Shown one piece after another: positions 62,681 through 64,000 of a DNA stretch of 64,000 nt. The position numbers and the translations under genes are program-made. How positions within the stretch are numbered: position 1 is the stretch's first letter; every line of letters begins with the position of its first letter. The notes beneath the pieces were generated by a model that saw only the letters and a program-made list of their open reading frames with translations, was not told where the DNA came from and did no database searches. Source of the stretch: Caulobacter vibrioides (GTDB taxonomy: Bacteria > Pseudomonadota > Alphaproteobacteria > Caulobacterales > Caulobacteraceae); the NCBI RefSeq assembly GCF_002310375.3, contig NZ_CP023315.3, positions 682,001 through 746,000 on the forward strand, read 5' to 3'.

Positions 62681-63288
62681 GACGCGACTCCCGCCTCGCG
62701 CTCGATAAAGGCGCGCAGCTTCATCATGCCAAAGCGGATCCGGGCCTTGACGGTGCCCAGGGGCACGCCCAGCGCTTCGGAGATCTGACTGTGGGTCTGT
62801 TCCTGGAAGAAAGCCATTTCGATTGCTTGGGACTGGTCGGGGTTAAGGGTTTGCATCGCGGAGCGGACGATCTGGGCGTCCTGCATGCCGCTGAGGATGG
62901 CGTCGGGTTGGGGGGGCTCTTCGGCACCGAGGTTCAGATCCACCGCGTAGAGGGCCGATGAGCCACGACGCAGGCTGTCGATCCGCAGGTTCCGGGCGAT
63001 GGTGAAGATCCAGGCGGCCGCCGAGGCGCGCTTGGGATCGAAATAGTGGGCCTTGCGCCAGACCGCGAGCATGACCTCCTGGGCCAGCTCCTCGGCCGCC
63101 GACGGCGTGGAGCCGCTGCGCACCAGCAGGGTCTTCACCCGGGGCGCATAGTGGGCGAACAGCTCGGCGAACGCGGCGCGGTCCTGCGACTGCGCGATCC
63201 GCGTAATCAGCGCGCCGCCGTCATACTGTGCAGCGCTCACGCGTGAGCCGCCGCGAGATCGAGACTGAGCGTGTCCTGTCGCATACAT
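62677..63288 (-). CDS. rpoE: ECF sigma factor (RpoE/ECF11-like)
   Basis: The 203-residue product has sigma region 2 (FAELFAHYAPRVKTLLVRSGSTPSAAEELAQEVMLAVWRKAHYFDPKRASAAAWIFTIARNLRIDSLRR) and region 4 (QTLNPDQSQAIEMAFFQEQTHSQISEALGVPLGTVKARIRFGMMKLRAFIE). ATG 63288 begins MYATGHAQSRSRGG; the frame continues upstream to 63735 through promoter DNA and was cut. It leads the sigma-chrR-phrB operon. A TCATCC-18-TATAG element upstream (63293-63321 on the minus strand) loosely resembles the TGATCC-type promoter of this family. Confidence 0.92.
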   Translation of the reverse strand: MYATGHAQSRSRGGSRVSAAQYDGGALITRIAQSQDRAAFAELFAHYAPRVKTLLVRSGSTPSAAEELAQEVMLAVWRKAHYFDPKRASAAAWIFTIARNLRIDSLRRGSSALYAVDLNLGAEEPPQPDAILSGMQDAQIVRSAMQTLNPDQSQAIEMAFFQEQTHSQISEALGVPLGTVKARIRFGMMKLRAFIEREAGVAS

Positions 63289-63465
63289 GCCCACTATACG
63301 GAGCCTTGGCGGGAACGGATGACTCAAGTTCCGCGTACGCGATGTTTTTTTTGCTATGAGGTCTTTGGGACTTGGGCTGACTGTCATGCCGGAGCCTTCG
63401 GCGTCATGCCGCAAGCGACGCGATGAAAGCCGCGACGTGCCAAAGCTTCCAGGCCTGAGCCCTTC

Positions 63466-64000
63466 ATGTCGCTGACTCTTGATCGCCGCCGCCTGATCGC
63501 CGGCCTCGCCGTCGCCCCGCTCGCCGCGCCCACCGACCTGCCCGCCGATGCGGTTGCCGAGGATGTGCGGCTGCTGCGTCAGGCCTATGAGGCGCTGCAC
63601 CCCGGCCTGCTGCGCTACAACACCGCGAAGGTCATGGCGGGTCGCTTCGAGCGGCTGCAAGGCGCGGGGCGTGTCAGCCTGGAGCGGTTCTATCTGGATG
63701 TGTCGCGGCTGCTGACGACGGTGCGCTGCGGCCATACCTACGCCAACTTCTACAATCAGCGCGGGCCGATCCGCGCGGCGTTGTTCGAGCGCGCCGATCG
63801 CGTGCCGTTCCAGTTCGTCTGGCTGGGCCAGCGTATGGTGGTGACCGCCGATCCGTGGGGCCTTGGCCTGTCGCGAGGCGACGAGGTTGTCAGCTTCAAC
63901 GGCGTTCCGGCGGGCCGCATCCTGGAGGCGCTGATCACCTTGGCGCGAGCGGACGGCGGCAATGACGGCAAGCGCCGGGCCCTGATGTCCGTTCAGGGGC
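63466..64000 (+). CDS. S41-peptidase-like exported protein, 5' part only
   Basis: About 178 residues are visible before the window ends. The N-terminus LDRRRLIAGLAVAPLAAP resembles a twin-arginine signal. It is followed by DVRLLRQAYEALHPGLLRYNT, LTTVRCGHTYANFYNQ (the family CGHTH-like segment) and a PDZ-like stretch LGLSRGDEVVSFNGVPAGRIL. This matches the S41-type tail-specific protease-like proteins of unknown substrate. It is divergent from the sigma operon; about 180 bases between hold the promoters. The catalytic region is outside the window. Confidence 0.75.
   Translation, partial: MSLTLDRRRLIAGLAVAPLAAPTDLPADAVAEDVRLLRQAYEALHPGLLRYNTAKVMAGRFERLQGAGRVSLERFYLDVSRLLTTVRCGHTYANFYNQRGPIRAALFERADRVPFQFVWLGQRMVVTADPWGLGLSRGDEVVSFNGVPAGRILEALITLARADGGNDGKRRALMSVQG

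Overview
The window is GC-rich DNA from an alphaproteobacterium of the Caulobacter type. This is inferred from the two very large TonB-dependent receptors with local Fec-type signalling, a RamB-like regulator facing isocitrate lyase, an ECF sigma/ChrR/FeS-photolyase operon, abundant inverted extragenic repeats, and the dense packing with 4-base start/stop overlaps. No plasmid, phage or insertion-sequence gene was seen.

Layout. 1-2.8 kb: the 5' part of a MurB-like gene and a MurA-like gene, then an AT-rich stretch with a lipoprotein gene, all abutting the 3' end of a tRNA-Cys gene; this looks like the edge of a genomic island. 3.2-8.4 kb: glyoxylate shunt (aceA, a small conserved-looking gene, aceB) with a divergent RamB/ScfR-type regulator. 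8.5-15.8 kb: FecI/FecR pair, an STN-domain TonB-dependent receptor, a purple-acid-phosphatase-like enzyme and a glycerophosphodiester phosphodiesterase, probably an organophosphate scavenging unit. 15.9-19.1 kb: secreted alpha/beta hydrolase, an SDR/NTF2-like pair and a LysR regulator. 19.3-31.4 kb: a second TonB-dependent receptor, a tightly coupled operon (sulfotransferase, 2OG-Fe(II) hydroxylase, TPR-sulfotransferase, second hydroxylase, FAD oxidoreductase, phosphonoacetaldehyde hydrolase), a PhnZ-like HD-domain gene, a HutC-type GntR regulator and an MFS permease. A shared operator-like palindrome lies before the receptor, between the HD gene and the regulator, and before the permease, which suggests one phosphonate-responsive regulon. 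This is the most unusual part of the window.

31.4-43 kb: a putative HTH protein, a duplicated promoter/operator module that precedes both a 45-codon small ORF and a 2,664-residue autotransporter with about 19 Cys-paired repeats; then an amidase-like/lytic-transglycosylase-like secreted pair. 43.1-46.2 kb: tRNA-Arg, a dicarboxylate symporter, an HWE histidine kinase and its receiver protein. 46.2-52.4 kb (minus strand): a Wzm/Wzt ABC exporter with three glycosyltransferase-type genes for a surface polysaccharide. 52.5-56.3 kb: membrane protein, AraC regulator, HI0933-type flavoprotein, VapBC toxin-antitoxin. 56.3-60.5 kb: rplK-rplA detached from their usual neighbours, several inverted repeats, a DsbA-like isomerase with an SDR that lacks the catalytic tyrosine, and a divergent HxlR regulator. 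60.5-64 kb: ECF sigma factor, ChrR-like anti-sigma factor missing most N-terminal zinc ligands, FeS-BCP photolyase, and the start of an S41-peptidase-like gene cut by the window end.

All functions are read from translated sequence and motif recognition without database searches. Start codons were re-chosen where the longest frame ran through promoter or upstream gene sequence.
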